The translations under genes were made by a program, and so were the position numbers. The notes under the pieces are model-generated. The model was given only the letters and a program-made list of their open reading frames with translations. It had not been told where the DNA came from and did no database searches. DNA of 64,000 nucleotides from Lanius collurio (taxonomy: Eukaryota > Chordata > Aves > Passeriformes > Laniidae): contig JACBWW010000008.1 in the NCBI GenBank assembly GCA_020086605.1, positions 15,526,714 through 15,590,713 of the forward strand. Reading direction: 5' to 3'. Every line of letters begins with the position of its first letter. Positions within the stretch are counted from its first letter, which is position 1. Positions 35,101-48,700 of this stretch are shown here, in pieces.

Positions 35101-38100
35101 GTGGTGTAGTGCGGGGGAAGGGCAGCTGCACCAAGCTTCAGTTGCCCTCCAGCTCTGGCTTTAACTTCTCTCCACTCTTAGGCTCCATGAAATTTATGAC
35201 AGTTTCCTTGTGGACTCAACCCATGGTCACAACACGTCTGGAGTGACTTCCACAGAGAGACAGCTTACTTGTGACTGCTACAGTCATTGTTTGCTCCACA
35301 TCCAGTGCAGATGTGTGACACAAAAATCTGCCCTCTTGCTTCAGAGGCACTCATCCCTGTTCATTACTGTCAGGAAGGTAACAGACTGAGCAGGGGTATG
35401 AAGAGGAAGTTTTGTCACAAATCAGGGTTTCCTTCACTTTAGACACAATATCTACACATGCACGAACACAAGAAAGATAACTAGAGAAAATGCAAGACTT
35501 CGAAAGCAAGTTTTCTTATTACCCCCCACCCCCACCACAGAACTCTACCCTCATTTAGTAACCTAATCTGGTGCTATAAACGAGTTGCAAAAGGGTTCAG
35601 CTCATATAACCCTGGCAGTCTGCCCTGCCTTGCCCCACATGCTCCTGCGTGCTTGATGCCATCCTGCAAGGAGGGGCAGGATGTGATATCAAATCCATGG
35701 GACAGCCCAGTGTCATCTGCCTTTCTAATTGATGCCAGACACTGGCTGATGGTTTGAAGTTTATATGTATTATGTCTTCCAGATAATTTTCCTTGCAGTG
35801 TCATGGGGGTTGTTTTCATTTAAAGCATGTCTTGCTTTCCTGTTGTTTAACCCAGTCCTCTGTACTGTTACATTTTTCCATGTTAAATCACATAGGACCA
35901 TTTTTACTGACCCATAGAGGGAATCCTGCTTTTTCACCCCAGTTGCTGGTCATCATCTTATACACAGAGGATTTGTTTTGTAAAGGCAACAGTAACAGCC
36001 AGAAAGCTTGCCGTAGAAGTACCTGAGGCACCATCAAGGAGCAGGGACCACAAATCCTCCTAGTGATGATGAAGAAGGATGACAGCAACACCAAGGCCTC
36101 ACCTAGCTTAAAGGAAAATCTATGTCTCTTGCATAATTTCTACAGTGGAACTTCAACATCATTGTAAATAATTGCAACTTCTCTTGCCATAGGCAGACCC
36201 TTGCTTTTTTGTTTCTGCCCTTTTTTTGTTTCAGAGTCTACAAAAACAGATTCATGAGTGTGACAGGTGATTACAAATAAAGCTGCAACAAAATAAATAG
36301 TTTCAGAGGTGACCAAAATCCATCTTTTCATAATTCAGGTCAAATAGGGTAAGCCAAGCAAAAGCAGGTGATAATTTTTAACTAAGCTATGTAAGAACTT
36401 TGACAGTGTAAAAATTATAATATTTCATTTGAGATGAAAGTCATACATTTGGTATCTCCAAAGTAAAATTTTCCTTTTTATTACATTTCACTGGAAAGAG
36501 GAAGAGCATCCAAACTTAGGTGGTTTTCATTTTTTGCCTTCCTTGGCAACTGAAACATAGTTCAGTCTAAACTTTCATTACTCAGGGCTTTCATATTCCT
36601 TTCCCACAATTCCAATTTGCTTAAGTACTTTCCAGTGGGTATAATTTCTAACCAAGACATTTTTCATTACATGAACCTTAACAAATATGTAAGACAACAC
36701 AAAGTGACCATATCGAATTTGTTTTGCTAATGCACTTTACGAAACTGTGGAAAAAAGCGAAGACAAATCAAGAAAGGGGGCACTGACAAAGGTTAATTAC
36801 ATATTTTCACTTGTGAATTATGATTTGATAACCTGATGTTTTTTGTGTAAGGCAATATGAGCTGTGACCCCATTTCTCTTTATCATTATCTGATATTTGC
36901 AAGATCATGGACATCTCTGCAGAAGAGAGCCTTGCAGAGGTACTGTAGGCCACATGAGTCCCTTCCAAAAGACCACTGACTGCTTTCATCTTCCCACATA
37001 TAAGTTTTGCCAAAGAGAGGCTCAGGTCTTTAGGAGCTGCAGAGAAGGGAGAATATGAATCCAATGAGAAAGAAAGAAAGAAAAAAAAAAGTGTATTATA
37101 GAAAGCAGAGGCTACAGAGAATTACTCTGCCTCATAAGCAATCAGCAGCTTTTTCTGACCACAACATCTCTACTTGAAAAAGAGAGACAAAAGGACTGTA
37201 ACAAGCAGAGGGGAGGATATAATCTTTATTTGAAATATTAACTACTGATACAGAGCTCTCTGAGGACATATTCCATTAAAAATTTCAAACATTTCATATC
37301 AGAATGAAAACTAGATCAAAATTTTTGAGAAAAGAAGTCACAATATTGCAGTCTGAACTTTTGTTTAAAAAAATTATCAGAAAAGCAACAGGCTGAGGTT
37401 TAAGTCTTGTTTTGCCTCATTCAGAAAAGGATCTGAAAACCAGACCTCCAGCACCTCAAGAGAACTCAGTGAGACACAGCCATACCAAGCTCCAGGCTTT
37501 GCAGGGAAACCCTGGCATGCAGACAAGAAACCCTGGTGCAAGGTCTGCTGTTGAGGGGTCCAGCTTTCAGGGTGCTTTGCAACAAACATGGGGCCAAGGC
37601 TACAGGGCAAGACACAGGTAAGGTGCAGACATTCTCCTGCTTGGTATCTGTGAAGCTGAAGAGCTTCAAACAATCACTGTTCTTGTGACGGAAAGCAAAC
37701 TTGGCACACCATGTTTTCTCAAGAAAAATATTCCACTGAAATAACCTGTTTATGAGCTCTAACTGCCAGAGAGAGAAGCCCGACCTCTTGCCTGCAGTGG
37801 TAAGTCAGTCAGAGGACTGTGGTGTGCACCACAGGGCGTGTGGGTCTGAGCTCCTGTTTTTGAGCACCTGGGATACCAGGGTGGAAGTGCTGCTGCAAAG
37901 GCAGTGCACAGTTCAGCCCACAGTCAGCTACCCTTTCTCTGGCATTCCTGTATAGCGAGGCTTCAATTTTCAGGCCTAATCTACAGTTTCCCTGTTCTTT
38001 CCCATGAGGAATAACTGACCTTACGACTCCCGGTCCTGTTCAGGGAGCCTGGAAGCTATCCGGGAGATGCACTTTGGCTTCCAAGTCTGCCAGCCTCCCC

Positions 38101-41100
38101 TGAAGCAAGGCGCTATGTTTAACCTGTGAGGCAGCAGGCAGGTGAAGATGTCTGGAAATTTCTGCTTTACCTGGAGAGGAATAAATTGGAAGATATTAAC
38201 AGTATTAAACCTGATGGTAACACACATTTGGATAACAGACAGCACAAGCTTGTGAAGAAGTAATTGATCAGACCACTGCAGTTGCTTGATTGACAGAACT
38301 GCAAGCTTAGTGGAACACAGCAGATGGAAAACAACAGTACAACCTAAATTTGACCTCACTTCTTGGAGGGGAACAGGGACCTGTTTTGTCTCACTACATG
38401 TCTTCAGCAATAATTTTTCAGCTAATGGAAGCTGCAATCCCCAAAGAAGGAAAGTGGTGCAGGAAAATTATGTAATTTTCTTCTAGACTTTAGATGCACT
38501 CACTTCAAATGCCCAATGTGATGAAACAGTAATTGCATCAGCTCCCCACAGTCCCTCTCTTATGAGGTTCTGTGGGCTGGAGCTGATTCTGTGTAACTGG
38601 TGAATCAACTAAACAGTGCTTTCCTGTACCAGCTTCTCTGTAAATTCTGCTCAGGGAGGAGCTTGTGGTTGCAAATAAGCAGCTCAGTTAGTACTGATGA
38701 AGAAGAGGTGGAAATCACATGCCACAGCTGTCAACTAACCCTGTTCAATTACGGGATTCTTTCTTTCAGGTTTGGCAGCCCACACTAATCCCATCACTTG
38801 TTTGGGGAAGTGCTCTTTGAGCAGAGCATGGCAACCTGCTGAGCAACATCAGCGGCAGAAACAGCTCACAGCTCCTCCGCGTTCAGCTCTGCACGCAGCA
38901 GAGAAGTCACACAGACTCTGCGACTTCAGGAACAGACGTGTGAGAACAGAGGTCCATGCTGTGTAAAACAAAATGTTTTTGGGAGCCGTGCTGTAGTCCT
39001 CTATTGATCACATTCAGTGAGGAATTGCAGGCAGTGGGGACAACCCAGAGCAGAGCCAGAGAAACAAAACAGCAGCTGGAGGTGGAATCTCACTCTTTGG
39101 AAGAAGCTAGTTGGTGGAAGGCTTGGGAAGCTTCAGAGCATTTGGCTTAGTTTCTAACTATCTGGTTAGAAATCTGGCTTGTTAGGGCAAATTTAGTTCT
39201 CTCCTTTGATCTTCTTGGGGAAAAGCCACAAAGTGAGGAAGCTTTCAAGTAGAGCTGTGTAAGACTTGTCTCTCTCCCATCAGGCTGCAGCAAGCTGCTC
39301 AAGTTACCACTTCTTGAATAAGTGGTTCTGCAGCATCATCTGTTTTCCAGTCATATGAACATTCTGGAATCAATAAAATCAAACCATCCCAATATTATGT
39401 ATTTTACTGCAATGTTCAGTGCTCAGCTAAAGGAAGGTTGAGGAGTTTGCCAAAATGTTTTAAAATAATTAAAGTATCTTATCAGAAAAAATGTTATACT
39501 ATTCTACTGTTTCTCTTCTTTGTGAAATTCTAGGAAAATCAATCTGATTTCATAGAAATCTTCAATTTCAATGGAAATGTTGAAATTTCTTTCTCCAGCA
39601 GGACATTTCTATGTCCTACAAAAAATGTCTGAAACTCTTTGTTGTAAAACTCCAGAGTATTTGCACCAAGATTGGAAGCTGGAAATATCATATTTCCGAT
39701 GCTTATTTAATGCATTTGACAGAGCCACTGATAACTTCTTAGAATTTAATTATAGTACATACATAAGAGAAGCAACTCAAAAAATGTTGTCTGAGACAGT
39801 AATTCCTGCTGTAGCTCAAGTACAAAGTTTTCTTTGAGGATTAAGAGTTAACCAATCCAGTCTACCTCTCTATATGCCCAAACCACTAGATCTCACCTGG
39901 AATTTTCAATTTCTCCCGTATACTCACCAATGCATCTTTTCTTTCCCTTTTTACGTCTTGCTCGTCTACCTCTTTACTAAGAAAAACCACAAAAACCACA
40001 TTCTTGATTAAACTATTCTTAGCTTTTTGTTTCCCCTGTAGGAATCGTATAGTTCAAGTTACCGTGAAACAGACTCACAGAAACTTATTTGCCAAATCTA
40101 GCTGCAGCTTGGACCAAGTTCTCAACAAGTTGCATTTGGTAGCTACCTTTGTTCAGACAAGCTACATACTATAAAGTCTAGTATTATGTTCAACAACAGA
40201 CACACAAAAATGAGAGCCAATGGGGAACAGTGACATTTAGAGCTCATGACAAGGCCACATTAGAAGTGGTGAGATTCCAAACATTCATCCCATGTCAGAG
40301 TGCAGCCACAATTAATTGCAGAAGAAACTCCTTCCCAGAATACAAGTTTCTTATATTTTTTCTTTCATTCTGCCCCACCAAACTTGAAAATGAGCCAGGA
40401 CACTTATTGTTGGGGAAAGAAAAGCCATACCATCTGACATACCAAGAAAAGTCTGAAGCCAGGTTTTCCTCTCTTTCAGTTTGTTCAGCACAAAATGCTT
40501 TGAAATATTTGTGTTGTAGACTCACAGAAGGATACAGCTGCAAGGAATTTGAAAACTAGGAACTTCTTACACTGCTTTAAGGCAGAATCAGCTGCTCCAG
40601 TGTCAATTCTGGGATATGTGTCTCCTAATGGTTTTTAAAAACTAGCATCTTATTCCTGCAGTTCCCCATCACTACCATCAGAAACCATTTCCTATTTTAA
40701 AACCAGAAATTTCTTCACTGCTATTTATAAATTGCCATTCCCTTACTCCACAGGACTTCTGCAGCATCAAAACATTTCTTTCTACCGTCCTCATTCTCCC
40801 ATTCTTTGGGCTGGAAAACCCTCAGACTTTCACCATCGGACATTATTTGCTGCATCCCATTTTGCTTCTTTGTGGACTTTTTCCAGTTGGTGCCCACCTT
40901 CTCTGCTGGTAACACAGCTCCTGAGCTGCTTTGTCACAGCCTTGGTGCTCCTCCTAGAGCTCACACTGCTGTCCTTATTGGCAATTTTTCCACATCCCTC
41001 TGCATCTGGAGGATAATGTTGCCTCATGTTCACTTTTGAAACAAATTACACGCCTCAGAATACCTTTCCTCCAAACTCCAGCCCATTTAGCTCTTCCCTA

Positions 41101-41169
41101 CCTGCACCCATTGTTCTCATGGCTTCTGAGAAGGTAGAGCTTTGGACTGTCTTTATTTACACCATCCTT
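32154..41169. other. Long gene-free stretch
   Basis: No gene or clear mobile element. There is a GAAA/A-rich tract at 37067-37090, a hairpin with 8-bp arms at 39151-39158/39165-39172, and an isolated 88-codon open frame at 39571-39837 discussed among the findings. Confidence 0.5.
37067..37090 (+). repeat. (GAAA)n/A-rich microsatellite
   Basis: Consecutive GAAA units running into an A tract. Confidence 0.8.
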
Positions 41170-41350
41170 TATCAGCCCATATCTTTAATTCACTGAGATC
41201 CTTTACAATTCAAAACTCTTGTGAGCTATGATCACAGCACTCTAACCTTGGTTTTATCTGCAAATTTAATACACTGTCTTTACTTCATTAAAGTGTTGAA
41301 TAGTGATGGACAAAACCCAAACTCAGGCAAACCTCTTATAACCATCTTCA
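41170..41350 (-). mobile_element. Ancient CR1 fossil (3' region)
   Basis: Contains 'ggttttatctgcaaattta', 'cttcattaaagtgttgaata' and 'gatggacaaaaccc' in the order of old amniote CR1 elements, where the same blocks read 'tcatctgcaaattta', 'aatgttgaata' and 'ctggaccca'. It is strongly diverged with approximate edges. Confidence 0.45.
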
Positions 41351-44300
41351 ATTTTGATTTACCAGTTTCTCAGCTTCCCTGTTGAGTAGGGCAGTTTTCT
41401 TGACAATGCATTCACTCACACTTCCCTTCTGACTATAAAAACACAGTCCAGTCTTTCGTATCCACCTCTAGTAGGATAGAAATAAAGACATCGTTAACGA
41501 GGGATGAGATTTTCTCAAACATGAGTCATCATGCTTAATATGAGATAACTGCAAAAGCCTGTGCCCAAGGGGCTACTAACACAAAGGAAGAAATCTCCCA
41601 TTTAAATGCTTTAGTAGCCACTCCTCCACTTTCCTTCAGGATTTTAGCACATTTCATCTTTAATAATTCTGTAGACACAAGCACTAAGGTACTCACACAG
41701 TTCTTCCTCACAGTAAGGAACAGGGCCAAAAAACCAAGCAAGGGGAAAGTAAAATGTCACAAAGAGTTAAGATATCCACTAAACGCTGCAACAAAGTCTT
41801 GAGAATAGTCTCTGGGGAAAACAGCTACTGTTGTTTAATATTTGCATTGTAAGTAGCTTTTCTTGTTCAGTTTGGGCTTTTGCATTGCGTCAGGTGTTTA
41901 AGATCTGCCTCTCTCACAACTATTCCTCCCTAATTTAGCATTACAACAACTGCTTCACATAGATTATTCCTTGAAGCACTACACAGAATTAAAAACATTA
42001 AAAAGATCAATGCACATTTCTAGGGTAATCTTCAGATATTGCTCCATTTGTTGTCTTATCTCTAGCTCTTCTTCATAATATTCTTTCTGTTTGTATAAAA
42101 TCTGACAATAATTAGTTATTTGAGATTATCCTGAAGATCATTCAAGTTATTTAAACTCTTTATGAACATCGCCTCGGAGTGAAAACTGTACAAAACCTAA
42201 CATGTGATGTTTCTATGATTAATTTGCTTTTGTCACATCAGATTTTGACATCCTCTGGCCAAGGCTTCTGATCAATGATGAGTTACAGGGCTGATCAGGC
42301 TGGCTCTTGAATGCTGCACAGGTGCCCCAAGCAGCTACTCCCCCAGCCACCAAGGAATCCAGATAAGCTGCTAAGGCAAACTAAGTCCCCACCCATAGTG
42401 TGGCCACAGGTAAATTTCAGTACTTCAAGGGCAGATTTACCCATTCTTGCTGTCAGTACTGCAACATTCCCCCATTTCCCACAGTTAAGTCTGGGCAAGA
42501 TGAAGCAGTCAGTCTGTCCTTCCCATTTACCAACACACCACTGATCTTTGTCCCAAACGCTTTACAGTCTTCTTTGAAGAAAGGCATGAAAGAGCATAAA
42601 CAAACAGGGAAGGACAAATGGAGATCAAAGGCATCCAGGGCAATGAAGATAAGATCACGTAATGATGCATATCTGCCCTTGCTCAATTTAATGGTTTTAA
42701 ATCATCGGAAAAATCAGCTGACCTTCCAACAGATTCAGGTATAATCACAGTGTGTGGTTTGGTTTTCCTATTTTTAATCAGATTTTTCTTTTTCCTCAGA
42801 GGTGTCCCAACAGACATAATTCTGAGTGGAAACTACCTGTAAAAAGTCAAAGCTTTTGACTTACTTCAGAAACTTAAGTCTGAAAAAAGCACAGGGAAAT
42901 TCGAGGGAGGTGTGAAGATATGAGCCATAAGGTTCCAGCTCAAGGAATGAGGGGAACAAAGTTACAGATCTCAGATTAGGAGCTAGTGGCCTAAGATACT
43001 TGGAGAACTGGGGATACCAACCCAATCACATTGCGTTGAAAAAGCAACTTTTGTGTCAGGTCTTATTTAGTTGCAGGATGGCAGAATTGTCTTTTTTTTT
43101 CTACCAGGTATAAATACAGAGAAATCAGAGATATTAAAGGGAGTGATGTCTTTGGATATTGCATTTGACAGCACAGTACAAGAGTAAGGAGCCTGGGGAA
43201 GAGGGCTGGCACCATGAATTTGCAAGCCCAGTGCTGCATGGAGGCCACAGAGCTGTGTAGAGCTCTAATGAATAACAAGTTAGAGACAAGGAAAGCTAGG
43301 AACTTAGAAAACCCATAAGGTGATCCTGTCTGCTGTGGCCCACTATTTAATAAAATTAAGATTTAACATTTTCTGTAGTTTCATGTAGATAATTTACACC
43401 ATCTAATGCAGATTCAGCTCAACAGAGCTCTACTATCCTGTCTTGCTGTGAAATCATATTATTCTAAATGCTTGACTTCATTACTTTAGTAGACAGATCA
43501 CCACTGTTATAGTACCTTTTTATGTATGATACACTAACCATTGCTTCCCTGCTCCCTTTACTATCCTTTTTCATTTTCTCCATCAGGCATAGAGTAACAA
43601 GGAACCCTGCTGTCGTAATTTACTCTGCTCAGTATGCTATTTTGCTTAAATATTTTTCTTTCATATGGCATCCTAAAAAATACATAAATATGAGACTATT
43701 ACTATGGTTGAAAAATCAAGCTAGTTAGGTAATGTCAAATTGGCAGACATTCAGCATTCTTCAATTACCCCCCTCGTACATATGCATTCTGGCATAGCCT
43801 TTAATTAACGTGATCTTACCATTTTTTTCTAGTGAAAACATGTCATTAAGTACCCAGGGTGAGTGAGGACCCAGTTCAGAGCAGTCTACCTTCTCCATAA
43901 TGATTAACAGGCTTATTTTCTATAATCCCCAAACCCTGCTCTGAAGACAGACTAATTAATTTCTGCCTGTTTTCTCCCATGCCACTACAATACATGAGTG
44001 CTTCAGAAACAACATGTTCATTTTCAAGGCAGCCTGCGGAGATGGACAAGGGGTAAGGAGGTGTGGGAAGCAATAATTTTCACTTTACAAGAAGCAAAAC
44101 TGTGGCACTCAGTGAGGGCCACATGCAAAGACAGTCCCTCCTATCCCACCCCAGACTGGAGAAGATTAAACCACTCACCCCAAGCTGAAGTACAGTGAGG
44201 GGCTCCATGGGGACAACATACCTTTTGGCTGGTAGCAGAGGCATCGACGTGGGCTGGTGCAAGTCCCAGGGCATGTGGCCCCACTGAGCCACTCCAAGGG

Positions 44301-44840
44301 ATGAAGCAAGCTTGGGTCACCCCAAGAGAGGGCATCCACCAGGATTTATGTGCACAGGATTCGTTCTCAAAAAAAAACCCCAAAAAACCAAAAAAACAAA
44401 ACAAAGACCAAGTGCTTTGGGTGAAGTTTTCCAGCAAAATCAGCTTGACTCAGAGATCTGGTGAGGAAGTGCTCGACTCAGGGTCTCACACTTTGTCAGA
44501 ATCTGACAATCAGAAGCACCTGATAATCATAACAACAAGTTCTAACTCTTACAATGAGTAAATAAGTAGCATGTCTGGCCATATCAAAAATTGAGATTGA
44601 TTTTGACACTCTGACAACACAGTTTTAATTGCTGTTTATAGCACATCACTTTTGTGTACCCACATAATCCACTAGCAGAACTGTCAGCAGCTGAAATAAA
44701 ACTGTATTTGCATACCAGCTTGAGGCGATGGACGGGGTAGTCTTGCCTACTCTGGGCTGCTCTGGCCATGGCCACCCCTACCAAGGGCCACCTCTGCTTT
44801 CATTAAAGTCAGGGGCACAGCCACCAGGGTCACTTTAACA
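41351..44840. other. Gene-free unique sequence
   Basis: Nothing recognisable apart from an imperfect palindrome at about 42845-42864 (AAGTCAAAG/CTTTTGACTT) and an A-rich tract with C interruptions at 44370-44407. Confidence 0.5.
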
Positions 44841-45790
44841 GAGAATCACAGAATGGGTCAGTTTGGAAGGGACCACATCTTGTCCAGCCTCCCCACTCAA
44901 GCAGGATAATCTGAGAGAATGTGACACAGGATTGTGTCCAGGCAGTTCTTGAATATTTCCAGTGAGGGAGAATCTACAGCCTCTCAGGTCAGTGTGTTCC
45001 AGGGCACAGTCACCTGCACAGTGAAGAACTTCTTCCTCATGTACAGGTGCAAGTTCCTGTGCATCAGTTTCTGACCATTGCCTCTTGTTCCATAGCTCAG
45101 CACCCCCAAGAAGAGCCTGGCCCATCATTTTGGCAATTTTTCTTCAGATACTTCAATAAATATTGATGGGGTACCTTCTCAGTCATCTCTTCTTGAAGCT
45201 GAACAGGCCCAGCTCCCTCTGCCTTTCCTCATAAGAGATGCTCCAGACCCCTCATAATATTTGTAGCCTCCACTGGACCCGCTCCAGGAGCTCCATGTCT
45301 CTCTTGTCCTGAGGAGCCCAGAACTGGACATAGCATTCCAGGTTCCCATCTCTCTAACCTGTCAAGTCCTTTTGAAGTTCTTCACAGCCTTCCAGGGTGT
45401 TGGCCATTCCTACCAACTCTGTGTCCTTGGTAAACTTGCTGAGGAGGCATCTGCTCCTTCATCCAAGTCATGGATGTTAAGTTAAGCATTGAACCTTGGG
45501 AGACACCACTAGAGACAGGTCTCCAACCAGACCCTGTGCCACTGGATTTGACCCTCCAAGATCTGTTGTTCAGACATTTCTCAACCCACTTCACTGCCCA
45601 CGCATCCAGCCCACATCCCTGCGTTTGCCTGTGAGGATATTCTGAGAGAAACTGCCAAAGCCTTGGCTGAAGTTAAGGTAGACAATATCCACTGCTCTCC
45701 CCTCATCCATTCAGGTAGTTGTTTCATAGAGAAGGTAGTCAGGCTAGCCAAATATGACTCACCTTTAGTGAATCTCTGCATATGTCTTCA
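44841..45790 (-). mobile_element. CR1 LINE with broken reverse-transcriptase relics
   Basis: Read on the minus strand this copy starts in the reverse-transcriptase domain of CR1 ORF2. It shows AVDIVYLNFSQGF (region around 45675) and WRPVSSGVSQGSM (within 45594-45382), the conserved blocks around the fingers/palm. A frame change then follows into a DLDEG-like stretch and ANTLEGCEELQKDLTG. A large part of the catalytic palm and thumb is then missing. The sequence resumes in the C-terminal region (near 45340) and runs through the 3' UTR to the terminus 'gagaatcacagaatggg' at 44841. At about 950 bp it is the longest CR1 in the window. It is dead: frameshifted, stop-containing and internally deleted. 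Confidence 0.93.
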
Positions 45791-48700
45791 TGTGCACTGA
45801 AAAACCTTGTTGCAAGGATACATGCAGTTCAGGGCCACATCAGCACCAGAGGCTTTTGATGAAGAAACCAGTCTGTAGGAGTTCAAAGGACTCCACTTCG
45901 GTCATGACAGGTGAGTACAATAATGTTCTCACTTGTCCAGTCAGTGGGGAAGTGCAGCTGTGAGGATGAAAGACCCTGGGAAGAATGCTCTTCCAGCCAC
46001 TGTATGCTTAAGGGTCACAGCCTGTCACAATGAGACCCCCTTGGCACGGTGTTATTGCTAAAAAGCAGTAACACTCAGAGACCTGACTGTTTGATCCAGA
46101 GTACAAATTATTTTCTGAACCACTGACATGAGAATTTTATTCAGCCACTGTGAACAGAACAAACATGACCAGGTCTGAAACACAACACCTTAAAAAAATT
46201 TTCAAAAAATACGTATATGGAAAGCTGGTGGCTCAGGCAAACAGACAAGGGACCACCAGAGTCAGCTGTACATATCAGTTCTGTGCTGTAGACCAAGTGC
46301 TGCATGTGAAACTTTCCCTGATGAATCTGAGAGGCCTTAGAGTGAACCACATGAGAAACCTGCACCAAATGACGTTAATTCACTGCTACAATGTGCATGC
46401 TTTCAAAGGCATCACAGTGCTGCACCACCACTGCCACTTTTTGCTCTGATAGCCAAAGATTAGAAAGCCTCTGCAAGAAACCATCTCTCAGAAACCTCTG
46501 TGATCCCCTCCTTTACCTTTTGGCAGTCATCCCTCTTTTGCAGCTGTTCACCAGGAAAAGAAAGTGCCTTGAAGACATCCTATATTTCTTTTGAGAGGGC
46601 ACTGCATAGGCTTCAGACAACACTCCTCCTCTCTTCCTGAAGCAGCAGTGAAGAATTGTTACATCCTTCTCAATGTCAGTGGAAAACCAGACAATCCTTG
46701 AATTTAAAAATGTGCTTATAGGGCTGTATTGGAAAATAAGAGTAGATGATTTTCTGAGTCAAAGCCAGAAACAATTTTACCAGCTCAGCCCTTTTGCTGG
46801 ACACTTATCACAGTGGCCGATAGACAGTTTTCATTACATCCTTGGTATCAATGTAAAATTTAACACATCCTTAATTACATCACTTTGAGTGGCAACCCCA
46901 GACTATTTAAAGAAGAATGCAAAATCCTAATCTCTGCTGGACCATAATAACTCATGGCAAACAGCCATGGGAATAGCACAAAACACTCTGTGAGACACAG
47001 GTAAGACAAACTGTTCCACATTACAGCAAATACTGGCCTATTTTAATCTTCCTCTAAAACCAGACTAAAAATGAGTGGCATTCATTTGGAGGAATTAATG
47101 TAAATAATTATATTCAAGCACCAAGCCAATCCACTTGCAAGTTTTACCCCATTTTGCTAGCTAGCAGGTGACTGCTTTTGACTCTTAGCAACCACAGGCC
47201 CTTTCTGTGCAAAAACAAGGCCTTGCTGTGATTTTCTCAATATTCTCATGATATGAAATCATTTTAAACCTAAAGACAAAGCAGAGGCTTTCTTTAGTAA
47301 GATCTTTCTGCCAAATTCTCTGAACACATGTACCTTTAAAGCAGTCTTGGACAAAATATTTTATATATATTGATCAAGTGACACCAACAGGCTCAGTAAA
47401 ATCTTCTAGCTCTGTTTTTATGAGCTGAGAATAAAGCAAGTTACGTTTTGGAGGAGAGTAGCAAACCATGGCTACCAATATTCAAATGACAAAAATGTCT
47501 GAGGGAATTCCAGATGTCAGCCATGTGTTATGGTTTAATAGTTCAGCTCTGACTCACAAGCACAAAAACCTGTTATGAAACACATGCCTGCCTGCATGTG
47601 TGTGTGCACACAGCAGTGTGGGCTAAAAAAGGAAAAGTCATAGTTTGGAGGGCATTAAGAGCACTGGAGAAAAGCAGTTAATCTAGGATGAGGTGGGAAG
47701 AAATCAGCACAGTTTGTCCTATGCCATGGACCAAGGGTGTGATGATTTATAGTTTCAGCATTTACAAACTGAAGTTATAACTGGAGAGACATTAAACATC
47801 CATTTGACAAGCATGTGTAGTTCTTCCAAATCCTAAAAATCCAATCACACCCTGTGTCTTAAATAATCACTAGCCTAAATAACCCACACCCCTGACATGT
47901 GAAACTCATGAAAGTTAAAGTAATTTCTAACACAGATCTTTCAATTAGTAGTATTTATACTGTGATTTATTAGGTTTTTCTGGCTTTTTTTTTCTTCTCA
48001 CCTAAAAGGAATAAATACACATGGCACCAATGTTGGCAGGACATATTACATGCCTCATCTTCTTTCTGGTGAAGAAACACAATCATTTATTGCTCTGTGA
48101 CCAGCTGGTGTCCATGGGCAGGCATCCCTCACTGGTTGATTTCAGCTCTCCCTGATTCTGGATGGTGGGCCTGCAGGGGAGCTGGCAAGCCAGATGTTCT
48201 CTCTCTGCTGTCCTCCAGCTTGGCTACCTGACCAAAGCAGAGACCTGCATGCAAGCAGAATAATGTATTTTGGCTCAAAATTTTTACTCCTGGAAGCAGT
48301 GCTGCCTGTGTCACTGCCATCAGCCTGCTCCCTCCCTTGCTGTCTCCCTCCATCTGGGTGAATCTTCCAGGGGCACAGTTTCAGGAGCTTTGGGATTTGG
48401 ACAAATTGGTCTCAGAGAATTTGCACAACAGTGCAATCCATAAGGAGCTGTGGACAGTTTGTCATCCCCAAGGATTGTGCTCCAAACATCCACAGGCAGT
48501 TGCGCACTGCAGGTTTTCATGGCCGATGGCAAATCCCATTTGTATTTGGATGTGCTCCTGGTATGCCCCCACAGCCAGCTGTGTGGATGCAAGCCTGAGC
48601 CAGGCAGGCAGCCAGCAAGGGCAGTCAGGGCACACATGTGGAGAGCAGGAGCTGCATGCTAAACATGCACAGACAGACACACACACACTTCTATGAAAAT

